From assembly GCA_026120185.1 (NCBI GenBank), contig JANUWF010001491.1, positions 2,418,001-2,482,000 on the forward strand: 64,000 nucleotides of DNA. Reading direction: 5' to 3'. Position numbers and translations under genes: made by a program. Under the pieces are notes generated by a model, which saw nothing but the letters and a program-made list of their open reading frames with translations, did not search any database and was not told the DNA's origin. Positions 12,610 to 25,532 of the stretch are shown piece by piece; position 1 is the first letter of the stretch; each line of letters starts with the position of its first letter. The stretch comes from Voacanga thouarsii. Lineage: Eukaryota; Streptophyta; Magnoliopsida; Gentianales; Apocynaceae.

Positions 12610-14139
12610 TGTTGGGGATATGCCCTAGAGTCAATTTGTATTTATACTATTGTCATTATGTTTTATATAATAATATGAGGCTTTCCTTTCCATGAATAGT
12701 GAGTTTTGTTTTGTGGTCATCAAGTACGTGACTTGATAGTAAAACACAACAATGAATACAATGACTATTCTAAAACTGTTCCTGATCGATTATTATTATT
12801 GGAATAATAATAAATTAAGATTAGTATGTTTGTGACTTGATGGCTATGTTTTACTGGCCATGGATATTTGTGATATCGAGTCAAGACATAAATAAATGTT
12901 AGAGAACATTGTATTAGACATGACCCACTGTGAGAGTACTTCATGGAATATGTCATAAGTACTTTCTAGCCATAATAATATTGAAAGTCCTTCGACCTAA
13001 ATTCATCATAATTTCCTACTTGATAAATTCTATATTTTGACATTGTCTAAAGTTGTCTTTAACCAGATAATAAATTAGACTACTGTTGGATATAGAATAA
13101 ATCAATGAGGGAAATATGATTGATTATAAAGGAATTTGTCCCTCTCAATTATGGAAGAGATATCCATGGGCCCCTTGATAAGTTAGACTGTTAAAAATGC
13201 ATGGTCATGCTCAAATATATCAATCTAAGATATTAATATCATTTGTTTGAACAGTCTACTATGAAATCAAGAAATAATTGATTAAGCTTAATAAGGATGA
13301 CATGCTCCGTGCCTTATGCTTAATCTGGATATCGTGTGACAAAAGGACTAAATATAAAATTATGGTTTGGTTCAAAGAGATCACCGATCTTCATTTAACC
13401 TGGATAGTTATAATGTTTTGCTAGAAACCGCTTATAACTTGTGGGCCATTTAAATATGATTTAGGCACACTGCCAGTGTTAAATGAACCTATAAGGCCAC
13501 ACAAAAAGCGAACTTGTGAAGTTATTTTTTTGGTGACCAGATTCGATGAATCTGGAAATATGTCTAAGTTAATCGTACTTAGAAAAATTTACCAGATACA
13601 ATGAATCTGGAAATATGTCCACATTCGATGTATCTGGATGATGTCCAGATTATAAGAATCTGACTCGGTAAATAAATTAGTTAAGTTACCGAGATAATGG
13701 CAGAATCTTATCATATCAGTTTTAATTTAATTTGAATTTAAATTAGAATATGATAAGATATTATTAGGGTTGGACTCTAAGAGGTTCGGGGGTTTTTAAG
13801 AAAATCCTAGCCGTCTTTTCAAGAGTCCAATTTTTCGGTTGAGAACATTCGTGCCATTCTCTACCAGAACAGAAAAAAAAAAACCTCTCAAACCCTAGGT
13901 GCTAGCACTCCCCGGGTATCGAGTGAGTTCGCGGTGTGTATCCGATAGAGGACGTTTGCATACTGCAGCGTCTGGTGATTGTTCGGGTTAAACGTACAAC
14001 AGCGCAATCAGAATCGAAGGATTTCGATTACATTAACCAGAGATAATTCTTAAACCTTAGATCTTCTTAATCATTTACTTGGGTCCTCGGGAGGGATTCG
14101 TGGATGTTTTCCGCGTTTAGAAGTCCACGAATCCCAACA
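12610..14139 (+). mobile_element. Solo LTR, Ty1-copia family B
   Basis: Begins TGTTGGGGATATGCCC and ends CCCAACA, flanked by perfect GCCTC at 12605-12609 and 14140-14144. It is collinear with the two LTRs of the full-length B element (30443-31968 and 37431-38948): 1530 versus 1526 and 1518 bp. The start resembles BARE/Angela-type LTRs. No internal region remains. Confidence 0.9.
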
Positions 14140-15595
14140 GCCTCCTGCCAGAAGACTCGCTCTTGCTCTTCAAAACTAGTACTACTAGCCTACCCTTATT
14201 CAGTACTCAATGTTAATTGTTCCACTTAGGAGAAAACTGATAAAATATAGCTTTACTTGAAAATGGCAATTAAGGGTTTCTAAAGTTCGTGACAAAGCTG
14301 GTTTTAAAAAGAGTTTAGTGTTTGAGTAAAACTGCTTATAGTTTTTCAAATAATTTGTTTGACTGAAATAAGAAAGAAAACGGTCCTCAATTGCCTTTAC
14401 AAAATCAGTGTTCACATACTTCATGTTTGGCTTGCCATAGTAACCTTTTACAACAAACAAGTTTTGTGCAGGAGCTTACCTGATCCCTTGCTTGAGCTAA
14501 TTCAAAGATCTTCCAAAGCTAACCTAACCCCGCCTGGGGTAAACACAAGCCATAATTAAACTCAAGTCAAATTTGCTTCCATAAATAATCCTAGTTCAAC
14601 TTACTACAATCATGACCCTAACGTCCCAAACTTTAAGGCTAGATGATAAAAGGATTTTATAAAATAAATCTAGCTTGATAATAAAATAACTAGGGATTGT
14701 GAAATAATTATTAATAAGCTATAAGTTCAAATATAAATCTTTGTTATTAATAAATAAACTAGGGTTTATTTGATGAAAGTCCTAAGTCCTAGATGAGTAT
14801 TTATGAATATATGACTTATAAGATTAATATTTTACCTATCATGATTATTTATATAAAAAGCTTTATTTCATATTATTATTATATATAATATTTATATATT
14901 TTATTTTTAATAAAAGATATCATTTATTTGACTAAAATTTCACTATTTCATATAACAATCCAATTCCAAGTCTTCCTAGGGTTTTCAAAATCATTGGAAG
15001 AAAATATAGTATTAATTTTTATTAATATAATAAAATTGGCTAACTTAAATAGTTTAGGATCAACAAGGTCATGATCATACTTGTCCTATGGCTAACAAGA
15101 ATCATGAACATAGATTTTAACACAAATCCACAAACCATTCAATTCATGAATAAAAGCATAGATCCATATCTACCATCACATGATCCAAACTCCACTAAAC
15201 ATACTCATATTCATGGCTTCAACAAGAATACAAGAACATAAAACCCTATTCACCAAATGTGACATAATATCTACCATGCTTAATCATCCACACTAACTCA
15301 CGACATGAAGAGCATGCACAAACCCTAAAACATCATAAAACTCAACCGTGACAAATTATCTTCATACTTCAATCCCAACTCCATCATATAAACACATACT
15401 CAATCACCAATCATATTCTATCCTTTTCTAACTACATCCAAGAGACATGATTTTAGAATTAGGGAAAAGGTTAAAGAGACATACTCGAATGATGACTACC
15501 TTGATGAAGTCTCAAGAGAGTCCACATGCTTGGAAGACTTGATCCGACCAAGAAGGAAGAAGAGAAAATGGCCATGGTTGAAACAACTATTTCGG

Positions 15596-15635
<40 letters not shown>

Positions 15636-17197
15636 TAGTATATCATGTTTAAAGATTGAAAGAAGAAGATGATCAAAATCGTTCTTGATTACCTTGAGAG
15701 AGTTCTTGAATCTTCAAGAAAAATTCTGGTTTTGATCCGTGAGCAGAATTTTATTTTCAATATTTGATGTTATAAAATACAGAGATGGATTCTAAAGGGT
15801 GAGTAGACGTGATCTAGAGTTTTGGGGAGAGATTGGAGGTGTTTAGGGTGGTCTTAAGCTTGGAGAATGGTGGTGTGTGTTCTTGGTATTCTTGGAGAAA
15901 TGGAGAGAATGGAGAGAAGCTGGACGAAATTTGCTAAATGGGGTTGGTCGAATGGCTAGAGGAATTCTTGTGATTGAATTTTCAGATTAGAGAAAAGAGG
16001 GAAAGCTGGTTGTTTGAAATTCAAAAGAAGAAATTTAGGGAGTGAATTAAGGTAGAAAATATGGTAAGAATGGCTTGGTTGATGGATGGCCGACTGAAAT
16101 TTGCTGAAGTTTTGCTGAGATGAATGAGGTTGAAGGAGCTATAGGGTGGCCGAAATGTGGAGTGCAATGGTGGAGGAAATTTCTGGTTGGTTGAGGCTTA
16201 ATCCATGGAAGTTTCATGGAGTAATTTGCTGGAATTTTGAACTTTAATTGGAGGCTTGATTGTAGTGATTGATGGAATGATTTAAGGAGTAGCCATGGAG
16301 CTTCATTCGTGCAGATCAATGGAGAAGGTGATGAAGTTCAGATCATGGCTGACTAAGGTTGGTTTTACAGAAAATTGGAGTGAGTTTCGGATAGGGTTGA
16401 AGAGGAAACAAGGCTAGAATTTCTGGTTGTTCATTCAAGAGTTTTCTGGAATTTTTGTGTAGATTTTTCTGCAATGTTCCAGCCGACTTGCAGAAGGTTT
16501 GAAAGGGTATTGGAAGGTCCTTTAAGGCTAGTTTCTAGCCTTCTTTATGGAGGGAAGACAGGGTTAAATTGCTGGTTTGAAAGGTGGAAGAAACAGCTTG
16601 GTTCTTGGCCTACCAAGCTACGAAAATTGCCCAGGAATTTCCTGGTTTGCACAGCTTTTGTGCAGCCCGATTTTTGGCCAATGTTTTCAGTCTTCAAGCT
16701 GATCAAGATGGCTATTTTTCTGGTAGCATTTGAGTGAGAAATGTGGCTGAAGATTTCAAAAGTCGGACTGACCAAGAAGCTGGAAAAATGTTCCAGGTTA
16801 CTACAAGAAGAAGATGAACACTTATAGGGTGGAGTTTGAAGGTTCAACCATAGAGATTAACTCTCTTGGGAACCTTCCATAACCCCTTCCCCATTTTTAG
16901 TCAATATGCTATCCTCATATAGACATTTTCGAAACTCCAAGATCAAAGAGTCTTGTTGGAATTTTCTAAAAATAAAAATGGCTTGGATAAATTAAGTAAC
17001 TTAATTGATAAAGAATTAAGGTAAGCTAGAGAGCAAAAAGGGTATGGATCCCTTAAGAGTTTTTGTAGGGTACAAGAGTAGGATTAGGACATTCCTTTCA
17101 TGTCTTCCCTAGGACAACACTCCTACTCCTTCTTATGGCCTACAAGGGACGAAAATATCCACCTATCTAAAATAAAATTTAATCATGCCAAAACATA

Positions 17198-17265
17198 AAT
17201 GATGGGATTTGAACTCAAGACCTTAGAGATAAATTCCAAAGCTCTAACCACTAAACCACAACAAC
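17198..17265 (-). repeat. tRNA-like segment with A and B boxes inside C2
   Basis: Same arrangement as in C1: the A-box-like motif is the complement of 17241-17258 and the B-box-like GAGTTCAAATCCC is the complement of 17204-17216. Here the B box has A for G in GTTCGA. Confidence 0.5.
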
Positions 17266-20200
17266 TCTTGCTCTTATTTTCTCTCCTAAATATTCTTCCT
17301 ATTCAATTCCCAAGCTATCTCCCTATTTCCACTTCAAGTAAAATTACCATTTTGCCCTTCCTACTCAATAAGCTCAATTAAGCCTTCTAGACTATAAATC
17401 ACGATTCCAAAACACATAAAATCATTCAAAAATATATTTATGCATGCAAGAAAATATTATATGCATCCCGACCCCCTTACTCTAGGGTTGGTTTTAGATG
17501 GGGTTTCACAGGAATAGTAAGTGATACAAGCATATCACCTCAAGAATCAAATCTTTAACTTACCACCTTAAGTCCAGAGGTCACAATCCTAACGTCAATC
17601 ACCATTAAGGTAGTAAGTGGTTGAACACGCCAGGTGTCCCCACCCAGCAACCGTGAACAACCCATAAATAATATACACATATGCATAAGGAAATTGTCAA
17701 GCGCTAAACAGCTAGCCAAGACAACTAATCTCAATGTCCTATCACCCCGTTTAAATTAAAACAATTCCCAAAACAAGTTAGATTACTTGGGGTTGTTTAC
17801 TTCTAACGTAAAGCAGTATAGTGATAAAAGCTCTCGCTAAGTACTCAACATCTTCACTGATACACATGACTAGTCCATTGTCACATTCCCTGAAGGGATA
17901 TCGGAATTCCCGAAGGAGTATTAATAAAATTCATTTTGGGGCCAAAAACATCATTTTTCAAATGTTAATTTCATGCAAAGAAATCATTCTTGAAAACATA
18001 ACGTCGAAGAGTAAAATATCCTTCATATAATAAAAACGATTCTTGAAGAGCATTAACATACTTTCTAAATACCCATAATAAAAAATGAAGTTGATTTAAT
18101 AATAAAATGTTCCTTGAAGGCATTTACATAAATTATGCACATCCGAATCCAAAAAGTATTTTATTCTGGAAAATTTAAAATTCCAAATCTAAAATGGATT
18201 CGAGAATCTTATAAAGAACGTGCCTTATAGTGTTTAAATAACATTTATCGTTTCGTTCCATCAAAGAAACCATAATGCATAGAGTTAGTTAATGAACATA
18301 GGTTGAAATACATTTACACAAGTAAAACAGTTATTTTGTCACATGACATATGAAGTGAATACTTGTGATGCACATTTGCACTTGAAATTGTTTATAGCAC
18401 AAAGAATTCCAAATTCTTTATAGAACATTTTCAAATTTTCGGTTATTTTCCAATTCAGAAAAATCAAAACCTTGTTCAAAAAAATCAAAAAGGTTTATCA
18501 GTAGAATTCTTATGTTTTGAGGAAAGTATCAAATACAATCAGGGAAGCATGATCATAATGATTCATTCGCTCACTAAAAGCTTCACATTTGCTTCAGAAA
18601 AATTAAATAGATTCATAAAGTTCATTGTACATAAAACCATGGCACATTTTGGAAATCATATAGCACAAGAACAGTAATTATCAAAACCCTGCTGGAACTC
18701 ACTTTGTATCGCGCTAACGGTGTATTATATCGCTTGCTCGTAATCTTGCACGATCCTTAACGTGAATACCTACATTAAAGATTGACGTCATTTTTATTAG
18801 TCGCTCACAATGAAGATAATTAATAACGACTAAACATATAGCTAGGAGTAAATATTCATTTCTTCTTACAAAATGAAATGCATTACTTGAGATAGTCCAA
18901 ATCCATTAATTTATTTTTTTATCTTTCTCTCAAGTAAGCATATACAGTCATTATGTGTCCTCTTATTTCTCATTCATCCATAAATATCAATGAAAGCGAC
19001 AAATGGACATTTTAGTTAAGCTGAAATTTCTACAATTTCTCAACTTGGCATGCTTTCATAATTTAAACGTAACTTTTGATCCATAAGTCCGATTAATCTC
19101 AAATTTGCACCAAAACACTCTTAAGATCATTACCTACAAAATCATAAGGTCTAATAAGGTTTTTTTGGACACATCTACAAACCACCAGGGCCAAAACCTC
19201 CTAACTTTACCATGCTAGCATACTTTTTCTTACAAAATACATGAACCAAGCATTCTATCTATACTTTAAGCATAAATAACACTTGATTCACTTCATATAT
19301 TATCTTAGCAACATAAAACCAGCCTGATTCAAGTATAAAGAGAGCTAAAATCTCACACAATTAGCACAACAAAACCAGCAGTCATAAATAACTTTCACCA
19401 AGCTTTGATTTTTAATCACTAATCACATATCTTAACTTATTTTCTTACTTCAATCATTTCTCCCAATTTTCAGCCATGAACGCCTTTCCGTAACTTCACC
19501 AAAACTTCACCAAATCAAATAAAAATCATACCAAAACACTTCCCTCTTCCACTGGCAGCCATATCACAACAAAAATCAATAGGATAACAAGAAGAGTTCA
19601 TGAAGAATATATATAAATCTTGCTATTTCCATATAAAATCACTACGAAAGTAATCCTCAAAGCTTGTAGAACAATTTTAATTCAAGGAAGCAAAGTTTTA
19701 ACCTTTTCTTAGATGAAATCTTGTGAGAAAACACTTCAAACTTCTTGCTATTTTCTTTTTCTCTCCTTTTCTTCTCTTTTTCTCTCTTATCTCTCTCTCT
19801 CCCTTTCTCTCTCTCTCTCTTTCTCAATTTTTCTTGCTAACCGGCCATCTTCTCTCTTTGTTTAGTGTTTTAATTAATCATATGATTAATTAGGATGCTA
19901 GGTGGCATATAGAAACTTGGAGAAGTCCTTGAAAGCTTATAGAAATGCTTTTGTGTCCTAATTGGGCTTGGTGGACTTTTTATTCAAAAATTCTTTTTTA
20001 CTTCTTCTTGTTGGGCTTAATTAATTCAAACCCACTTCTCTCTTCCCTTAAAGTATTTTGTGGGCCTTCTTGGGCCTAAGAATGGCCTTAATTGATTGTT
20101 CAAACTTAGCCCATGTACGTTTTCGAATAACTTTGTAGTTTTAGCTATTATCTTGTATTCTATTTCTTTTGGCTTTGATTGTTATAAAGACTCATTATCT

Positions 20201-20637
20201 GGACAACTAGACAAGACAACACCCAAAGATGTTCCATACTTTTGACCTGTTTTCTAGTAGGGGTGTTACAATAAAAATTAAGGAAAAGTGCTATGAAAAT
20301 ATTATATTTTCACACTTAACACTAATAGTTTTTAAGGGATCAACACTCTTATTTACAAGATTATACTAGAGGAATGATAGGTGCACTTTTTTTTAATTCA
20401 TAGCATAGAGAGTAAAACTTTGCCTTATCGATGAAACTTTGTAAATCAAAAGTCCTATTACAATTTCTGGTTCAATTGTTATTTTTAGAAATTAGAATAA
20501 CTTTGCTTCCATTTATTTGGCCAGTCCTTATTTCAAACTTTCATTTCAAAAATTCAATAATTATATATTGCATTTTTAATCTACATTTGTAATACCACTT
20601 TTGATACATTATAAGAATTGGTTGTAGATCCTGTGTG

Positions 20638-22575
20638 TGTGAAACCCCAGCCAAAACTAACCTTAGAGTAAGGGGGTTGGAGTGCATATCATATTTCATT
20701 GCGTGTTTAAATATATTTTTATACGATTTTATGTGCATTGAATTTGAGTTTTATAGTCGAGAGGGCTTGATTATGACTATTGAGCGAGAAGGGCAAAATG
20801 GTAATTTTTGCTTGACATGGAAAAAGGGAGATAGCTTGAGGATTGAATAGGAAAATATTTTTAAAGGAAAAATAAGAACAAGAGTTGTTGTGGTTTAGTG
20901 GTTAGAGCCTTAGAATTAGTTCTTGAGGTCTTGGGTTCAAATTCCATCATAGGAGCTTTAGCTTGGTTAAATTTTATTTTTGCTTAGGAAGTAATATTTT
21001 TGGTCTTATGAACTTGGAATAGGGTAGAAATGTTGTCCTAAGAGAGACATGATAGGAGTATCCTCATCCTACGCTTTTGCCTACACAAAATTCCTAAGGG
21101 GAATCCATTTCCTCTTAATCATTAACTTTTCCTATTTCTCAATTCATTAGCTTGTTCAAATTGTTCAAGCCAATTTTATTCTAGAAAAATTCCAGCAATG
21201 TGCTTTGGCTTTGTAGGTTCAAAATGTCTTAGTAAGAGACATCTTATGGACTGAAACCATGGAAGAGGGGGAAAGGATTCCAAGTGAATTAAATTCCTTA
21301 GTGAACTTTCTAAAAACTTTACTCTAGCTAAGTTCATCTTCCTTTATGCATGGAACTGAAATTTTTCCCAGCTTTGTGTGCCTTCAAATTGTCGAAATTC
21401 TTAGCCCTTATTCCCTCCCAAATGCTGCCAGAAAATGGCCTTTTTTATCAGCTTAGAACTTGGATTTTTTCTGGCCATTTTCGGACTGCACAAAAGCTGT
21501 GCAAAACCAGGAAAATTCCTGGGCAAATTCACAGCTTAGGAGGTCCGAAACCAAGCTATTTTCTTCCAGTCTTTGTTCAGCATCGTAGCCACATTTTTCC
21601 TCCATGAAGAAGGCTGGAAACCAGCCTTGAAAAGCCCTAAAATTCCCCTTCAAAATCCCTGCAAACCGGCTGGAAAAGGGCAACCGAAAACTGCCCAGAA
21701 AATTCTAGCAAGCAGGAATGGCTGTGCAGGAATTTTCCAGCCTTGGTTCCTAATTCATCACTGGCCGAAACTTCATCCTTCTTCTGCACAAATCACCCTT
21801 AAACCTTCAGTAACTGAACTCCATTATTCTCCTCAAGTTTCTGCAAGAAAATCCAGTCATGGCTGCCTAAAAGATTTCCAAAAAAAATCTGCAAGCATGA
21901 TCTGATTTGGATACCAAAATTCCAGCCACCATGATTTAACAACTTTCCATAAAATATATCTCAGACAACCAGACCTTCCCTTCACCATTACACTCAGTAT
22001 TTTCGGCCACCTTTAGCCCCCTCAACCAACATTCATCTGGCCAAAACACTGCCAGCAATTCGGCCATGGCAGACTTCCAAAAGTTCTCCCATGATCAAAG
22101 ATATTCCTGAATATTTAGTTTCCAAATTTGCTTCCCAAAAATATTCTTCAAGGATTTCATCAACTAGCCTTTCCTTTTCCCTTCGAAACCAGAAAATCAA
22201 CCACTAAAACCCTTTAAGCAGTCGGCCAACCCTAATCTTTACAGAGTTTCGGCAGCTCCAATCCCAAAAGCTCTCTACTCTCTTCAACATCAAGAACACA
22301 CAACACACCAAGAACACCTACTCCTCCCTTTCACTCAATACTCTCCCAAATCACTTCAAACTCCTTCTAAAATTTCCAGATTGAACCTACTCACTGTCGT
22401 GAGTCCATCAATACCATTCTTAACATCAAACTCCAAAATCCGACTTGCTATTTTGGATCAAAAACCAGAAATTTTGTGAGGGCTCAAGAACACCTTCAAG
22501 GTAAGTTTGTTCTAGCAACTTCATCTTCTCCAATCTTGATCTCTAATGAATATAAATGCAAATCAACATACTAAT

Positions 22576-22617
<42 letters not shown>

Positions 22618-23344
22618 GGCCGAATCTCTCTCCTCTTGGCCAGATGGCTTCTTCTCCAATGGCCATGCTTTCTCCACCTTCCTTGGACGGATTTAGGCAT
22701 CTAGGGGTTGTCAACCATTCGAAACTCCTTCAAGATATTTAGCAAGCAAGTAAGCCTTTTTAACCATTCTTTTAAATTCTACATTCATGTCTCTAGGATG
22801 ATGTTGATAGAAGATGGATTGTGGATAGGATTTAAGTATATATTGTTGAGGTTGAAGCATGAATGTATGTACGAATATGAAGGAGATGGGATTTATGCAT
22901 GGATGGATTATCTTGGTTGATTGTATGATGACTTGAGGTTTAATGCATGTCTTCATGTCATAGGTAGTATTTGTGATGAAGTATGCTAGAGATTGTCACT
23001 TTTGGTGAATAGGATTTATATTCATGTTGGATTATGGAAGCCATGATCATATTTATGCTAGTACGGGATAGATCATGTCTTGGTAAATTTAGATCTATGC
23101 TTATATGCATGATTTGGACGATTTGATGAATTGAAGGATTGTGTATGTTCATGATTGTGGTTAGCCATAGAAGTATGATCATGATCTAGTTGTCCCTAAG
23201 CTAATTTTTATTTCATGAATAAAATATTTCATAATATGATTTTGCTAGTAATTTCGAAAAACCCTAGGAGGGGTAAATTTAGATTATTATATATAATAAG
23301 GATATTTTAGTTAAATAAATAATAGCTTTTGCTAGAAAAATAGA

Positions 23345-23376
<32 letters not shown>

Positions 23377-25008
23377 AAATAATGAAATCAACTAAAGCCT
23401 TTTATGGAAATAATCATAATTAGTAAAATATTTATTACTAAAAATTTAATTATTATCTTTTAATCAAACCCATTAAAAATTTATTTATTATTTTTCAAGC
23501 AAGACTCATTAAATTTATTTTCAACTAATTTTGGTTATCAATTATTTTCTAACAACTAAATTATTAATAAATCATTATTTTACCTAATACCACCTAGGAC
23601 TCTTCATCAAATAAACTCTAAATTTTTCTTAGCAAAATTTAAACCATCAACTTATTAGTACTTGTTTCTCAAAACATTAATTATTTTAAATATCAAATTA
23701 GGCTTAGCTTATAAACCTATTTATTTAAAGTTTGGCCTTAAAGCTTGGGACACTAGGATCATGGTGGTAATGAGTTGAGTTGTTTTAAATTGAGAAAGTG
23801 AATTTTGGCTTGAGTTTGATTGTGGTTTGTATTTGCCCATGTGGGGTTAGGTCAGCTGTTGAAGACCTTATATTGTAAGCAAGAATCAGGTAAGCTCCTG
23901 CATAAAACCTGATTGATGAAACATGTTTATTATGGCAAGCTAAATGTAGAGTGCATGGACACTCAATTTTGCAAGGGCAATTGAGGATTAACTTACCTAT
24001 TTTAGACAAACAATTTATTTGAAAATTAATAAGCAGATTTACTCAATCTCAAAACTCTTTCCAAAATTAATTTTGATAAAGACTTTGGGAACTCTTAATT
24101 GCCATTTTCATGTGGAACAGTGTTTGGTTCATTTTATCCCAAGTGGGAAATGTCATTGAATACTCAATAAGGGTGGACTACTAGGGCTATTCTTTGAGGG
24201 GTTAGGGTAAGTCTCTCTGTAGGTGGCCACCTCTGAGAAGTGAGTCCTTCCCGGATAGGACGTCAGTCCAGTAGGTCGTGCTGGTCCGAGCTAGCAGTGT
24301 TCTCTTTTAGTCAAGTCACTGTGTTTTACCGGAATGGACACTCGGTTGTTGTTTGGGTATAGAGAAGGAGGAGTATCTTGCCCAATAGGCCGATCACCTA
24401 CTTTTGTCAGTTTGCACAAAGTGTGGCATTCCGACCGGTGGTATGCACAAAGTGTGGCATGCTAACCATGCGGTTGTAGGGCCCAACGTGTGGTAACCCA
24501 TGATCATTTCTTTTGGGTGGTTGATTTAATTGATTATTTATGGTTGGAAAAGTCAAAACACCACTCTTACTTTTGACTAATGTTTATTGCTTGCCAGTGA
24601 TCTCTTATAAAGAATTTTATACTTTGCATTCACGAACTATTTCTTTTCCGACACTTAAGCACACACGGACTTACTGAGATTTCTGTTTCACCACCATTTT
24701 TACCATGATTTCAGGTCGATCCTGCTGTGGGGATGAGGAGCTAAATATTGCCTGCTTTGGAAGATTTTCTGATAATTTATTTTGTGTAATATTTTGGGGA
24801 GATGCGAGTGGATAAAATTTTATTATGGATTTGTTGTGGTATTTTTTGGATTTATTCTTGGATTTATTTTTGGGATGTAATAAATTTTAAGTTCAAGTAT
24901 CTTTTTTTATTCCGCTATTTTATTTTGTGACCTAGTTATAAAGACCCCTTGTCCTTTGGACGGGGCGACATTCCCGGCCCTAGCGAGCCTAGGTAGCGGG
25001 GTGTTACA
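20638..25008. mobile_element. Family C LTR-like element (copy C3), inverted relative to C1 and C2
   Basis: Begins TGTGAAACCCC and ends GGGGTGTTACA, the reverse of C1. Flanking pentamers GTGTG (20633-20637) and ATGTG (25009-25013) match at four of five. CT microsatellite at 22578-22615, TA run at 23349-23375, tRNA-like segment at 20884-20956. Length 4371 bp, no coding sequence recognised. Confidence 0.7.
20884..20956 (+). repeat. tRNA-like segment with A and B boxes inside C3
   Basis: TGGTTTAGTGGTTAGAGC at 20891-20908 is identical to the motif in C1 and C2, and GGTTCAAATTCC at 20934-20945 is B-box-like. The identical A-box region in three copies that differ widely elsewhere suggests constraint or a recent common source. 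Confidence 0.5.
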
Positions 25009-25013
25009 ATGTG

Positions 25014-25532
25014 GAAGACAGATGGGGCTTCAAAAGCAATTACATGAATGAGTTATATACAAGAATTATTCAAAGGATGACCAATTTCTCAAAATAAGTT
25101 AATCCACATAAGTTCAAGTGGTTAAAAATAAAATTTCATACTATCAATGACATATTGAAAGAAAGAGATTGTCAATGGGAAAATATACATCAGAAGATAT
25201 CTTGTGAAAGGGAATGGTATAAGAATTAAATTAAGGTAAGAAATGGTGGATTTGTATAATTGCTTGGTAGATTCTATGTTGGTCTATTAGTTGAGATCAT
25301 GTTTTATTTTGTTTTGGCCTAATTTATTATCATCATCCAAATTGTCTTTTGGTTGTCATATCTATTATATAGTTAAAGGCCTTTAGGATGTGAAGTTTCT
25401 TTACTTGGAAGTTTTAGAAGTTGTTTATGGAAGAGATAGAGCAAACGGACATACATATATGAAGGATTTGAAGATACAGCTAAATATATACAAGTTGAGG
25501 TGAGAGACGACAATGTAGTTGATTAGAAATGT
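25014..25532. other. Intergenic DNA without recognised features
   Basis: No open frame with recognisable motifs. It follows the right end of C3 and precedes a small hAT-like element. Confidence 0.4.

Larger units (their letters stand above)
11895..17510. mobile_element. Family C LTR-like element (copy C2), split by a solo copia LTR
   Basis: Begins TGTAACACCCCACAACC and ends GGGGTTTCACA, parallel to C1. It is about 4.1 kb after subtracting the family B solo LTR at 12610-14139. The GA microsatellite is at 15598-15631 and the tRNA-like segment at 17198-17265. Flanking pentamers AGAAC and GGAAT match at only three of five positions, so the target duplication has decayed or the boundary is a base or two off. 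No coding sequence. Confidence 0.65.
11160..20270 (-). mobile_element. Family D-like unit (copy D2) with inverted ends, interrupted by a C element
   Basis: The first ~155 bp (11160-11315) and the last ~155 bp (20113-20270) are inverted copies of each other, sharing for example AAGATAATAGCTAAAAC and AAAGTTATTCGAAA. Ends are TATAACACC and GGGTGTTACA. After removing the C element at 11895-17510 the unit is about 3.5 kb, close to D1. Its CT-rich block (19740-19830) and the DNA to its left match D1 and the outer D copy in reverse, so it lies in the opposite orientation. The flanking pentamers (ATACC and ATAAA) are not a clean duplication. It could be one LTR with inverted ends or two abutting LTR pieces. 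Confidence 0.5.

Noticed and set aside
16474..16847. Overlapping open frames of 87 and 100 codons in C2, and similar ones in C1 (8125-8376) and C3 (21453-21905)
   Set aside because: Frames are not conserved between the three C copies and show no domain; they are GC-richer parts of an LTR-like repeat.
20884..20956. A tRNA gene
   Set aside because: A and B boxes are present, but I could not find a paired acceptor stem or a convincing anticodon arm, and the segment lies at the same place inside three repeat copies. Treated as tRNA-like repeat.
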